Of a stretch of 51,093 nt of DNA, positions 50,357 through 51,093 are shown one piece after another (the first letter of the stretch is position 1; the number at the start of each line of letters is the position of its first letter). Made by a program: the position numbers and the translations under genes. The notes beneath the pieces are model-generated. The model was not told the origin of the DNA and searched no databases. It worked only from the letters and a program-made list of their open reading frames with translations. Source of the stretch: UBA7985 sp965661545 (GTDB lineage: Bacteria; Pseudomonadota; Alphaproteobacteria; UBA7985); NCBI GenBank assembly GCA_965661545.1, contig CBFIEF010000019.1, positions 1-51,093 on the forward strand, given 5' to 3'.

Positions 50357-51093
50357 TCACTGGGCGGGCTCAAAGCTAGACCATTTGGCATCAATCTGGC
50401 TCATCAAGAATGGCGATAACCCGCGCGGGGCCGCAGATGCACCCTTTAGCTTCAACGGCATAACATAAACCGTGAAGCCCTTCGGTGGCAGCGCAGACAG
50501 ATTGGTTAGCTGTTCCATATGCCAATATTTTTTATGAATGCCAACGCGATGTGCCTCCCAGAAAAGATCATCACGTTTTTCGGTTTTGGCACGCTCAATA
50601 TGATACTTAAACGGAACGTCCCAGCCCCATTGGTCAATGCCCATGACCCGAGAGCCTTTATCAATGAGCCATTCGGTTGCCGCGGCACTCATTCCAGTGC
50701 CCCTTGACCAGAAATCTTTTTCAAAGTGGAATTGATCGCGGTCTGTTCGGATCAGCGTTATTGTGCCTTCATCGATTACGGCATCGATCCGAGCCAGCTC
50801 ATCTTCAAGGTCTTGAACCGTGATGGGATCACCATCTTCCTTATGGGACATATCAAGGACGACACCCGGCCCGATACATTGCTCTAAAGGGATCGCTTCG
50901 ATGCTCTCCGCAGGCTTACCCTCACTGGCAGATGCATAGTGAATTGGTGCATCAATATGGGTCGTCGCGTGCACACCAAGCTTGCGAATGCTCTCATCGG
51001 CCCAACCCTCAAAATTCTTAGGCATGAGGCCAAACGGCAGTCCCAGAACCCGGACCATCAACTTGGAGATGAACCGTTTGGCTGGCTTGACCT
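50357..51093 (-). CDS. Cyclase family metal-dependent hydrolase (5' end outside window)
   Basis: A kynurenine-formamidase-like cyclase domain. The metal-binding motif is HATTHIDAPIHY (usual consensus HxGTHxDxPxHF, so His-Thr-His-Asp is retained and Gly is Thr), followed by IPLEQCIGPGVVLDMSHKE, DLEDELARID and TLIRTDRDQFHFEKDFW. The frame stays open without a stop through the right edge, and the part before the metal motif is shorter than usual, so the gene starts outside the window; an internal ATG at 51058 is not the true start. It may hydrolyse a cyclic or formyl amide. It is the first complete evidence of a unit continuing to the right. Confidence 0.82.
   Translation of the reverse strand, partial: VKPAKRFISKLMVRVLGLPFGLMPKNFEGWADESIRKLGVHATTHIDAPIHYASASEGKPAESIEAIPLEQCIGPGVVLDMSHKEDGDPITVQDLEDELARIDAVIDEGTITLIRTDRDQFHFEKDFWSRGTGMSAAATEWLIDKGSRVMGIDQWGWDVPFKYHIERAKTEKRDDLFWEAHRVGIHKKYWHMEQLTNLSALPPKGFTVYVMPLKLKGASAAPRGLSPFLMSQIDAKWSSFEPAQ

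Noticed and set aside
1..51093. Defence island, prophage, CRISPR, toxin-antitoxin or insertion sequence
   Set aside because: I looked for repeats, integrase, transposase, nuclease and helicase motifs and saw none; the gene content is metabolic and transport-related throughout.

Overview
The window is bacterial chromosome from a Gram-negative proteobacterium, most likely a marine alphaproteobacterium of Rhodobacterales type. This rests on overall gene content and style: two large binding-protein ABC importers, an XRE-cupin regulator, BioY, SlyX, DUF1800/DUF1501 and ScyD-like exported proteins, moderately high GC coding DNA and AT-rich intergenic DNA. It is an inference, because no rRNA or marker gene is present. 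I saw no tRNA, rRNA, CRISPR array, insertion sequence or phage gene. Coding is dense and the strand switches often.

Left part (1-8.4 kb): a small DUF2805 protein, a RidA-type deaminase followed by a PLP serine/threonine dehydratase (a natural producer/quencher pair), a P-loop kinase, an exported beta-propeller/cytochrome c pair, a DMT exporter, and the first of several small dimeric alpha/beta-barrel-like proteins.

Centre-left (8.4-20.7 kb): the most striking unit is a ten-gene minus-strand operon with almost no gaps. In transcription order it holds an XRE-cupin regulator, a sugar-type (CUT2) binding protein, its two-domain ATPase and permease, a short hydantoinase/oxoprolinase, a DUF917 (S-methyl-thiohydantoin desulfurase family) protein, a stand-alone GAF protein, full-size HyuA and HyuB, and a D-amino-acid dehydrogenase-like flavoprotein. 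It reads as uptake, ring opening and oxidation of a cyclic amide such as a hydantoin, thiohydantoin or lactam. The true substrate is unknown.

Middle (21-30 kb): an SDR divergent from that operon, a tandem barrel protein, a small membrane protein, a tryptophanase gene preceded by an overlapping candidate leader ORF, a TolB-like propeller, BioY, an OsmC/barrel three-gene operon, a winged-helix methyltransferase and a threonine aldolase. From 30.5 to 35.9 kb lies a complete five-gene Dpp/Opp-type ABC importer with a strong hairpin after the binding-protein gene and a strong terminator at its end.

Right part (36-51 kb): two more barrel proteins, a DUF418 membrane protein, a peroxiredoxin-like protein, cysteine synthase, SlyX, an acyl-CoA synthetase, a DUF1800 protein with a large inserted region that looks like a xylan-binding (CBM60-type) domain and its DUF1501 partner, a second DMT transporter, a Tat-type exported protein, a Gfo/Idh/MocA oxidoreductase, and a cyclase-family hydrolase running off the right edge. 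A recurrent theme is seven small proteins that look like one- or two-domain dimeric alpha/beta barrels, scattered between 6.5 and 36.9 kb.
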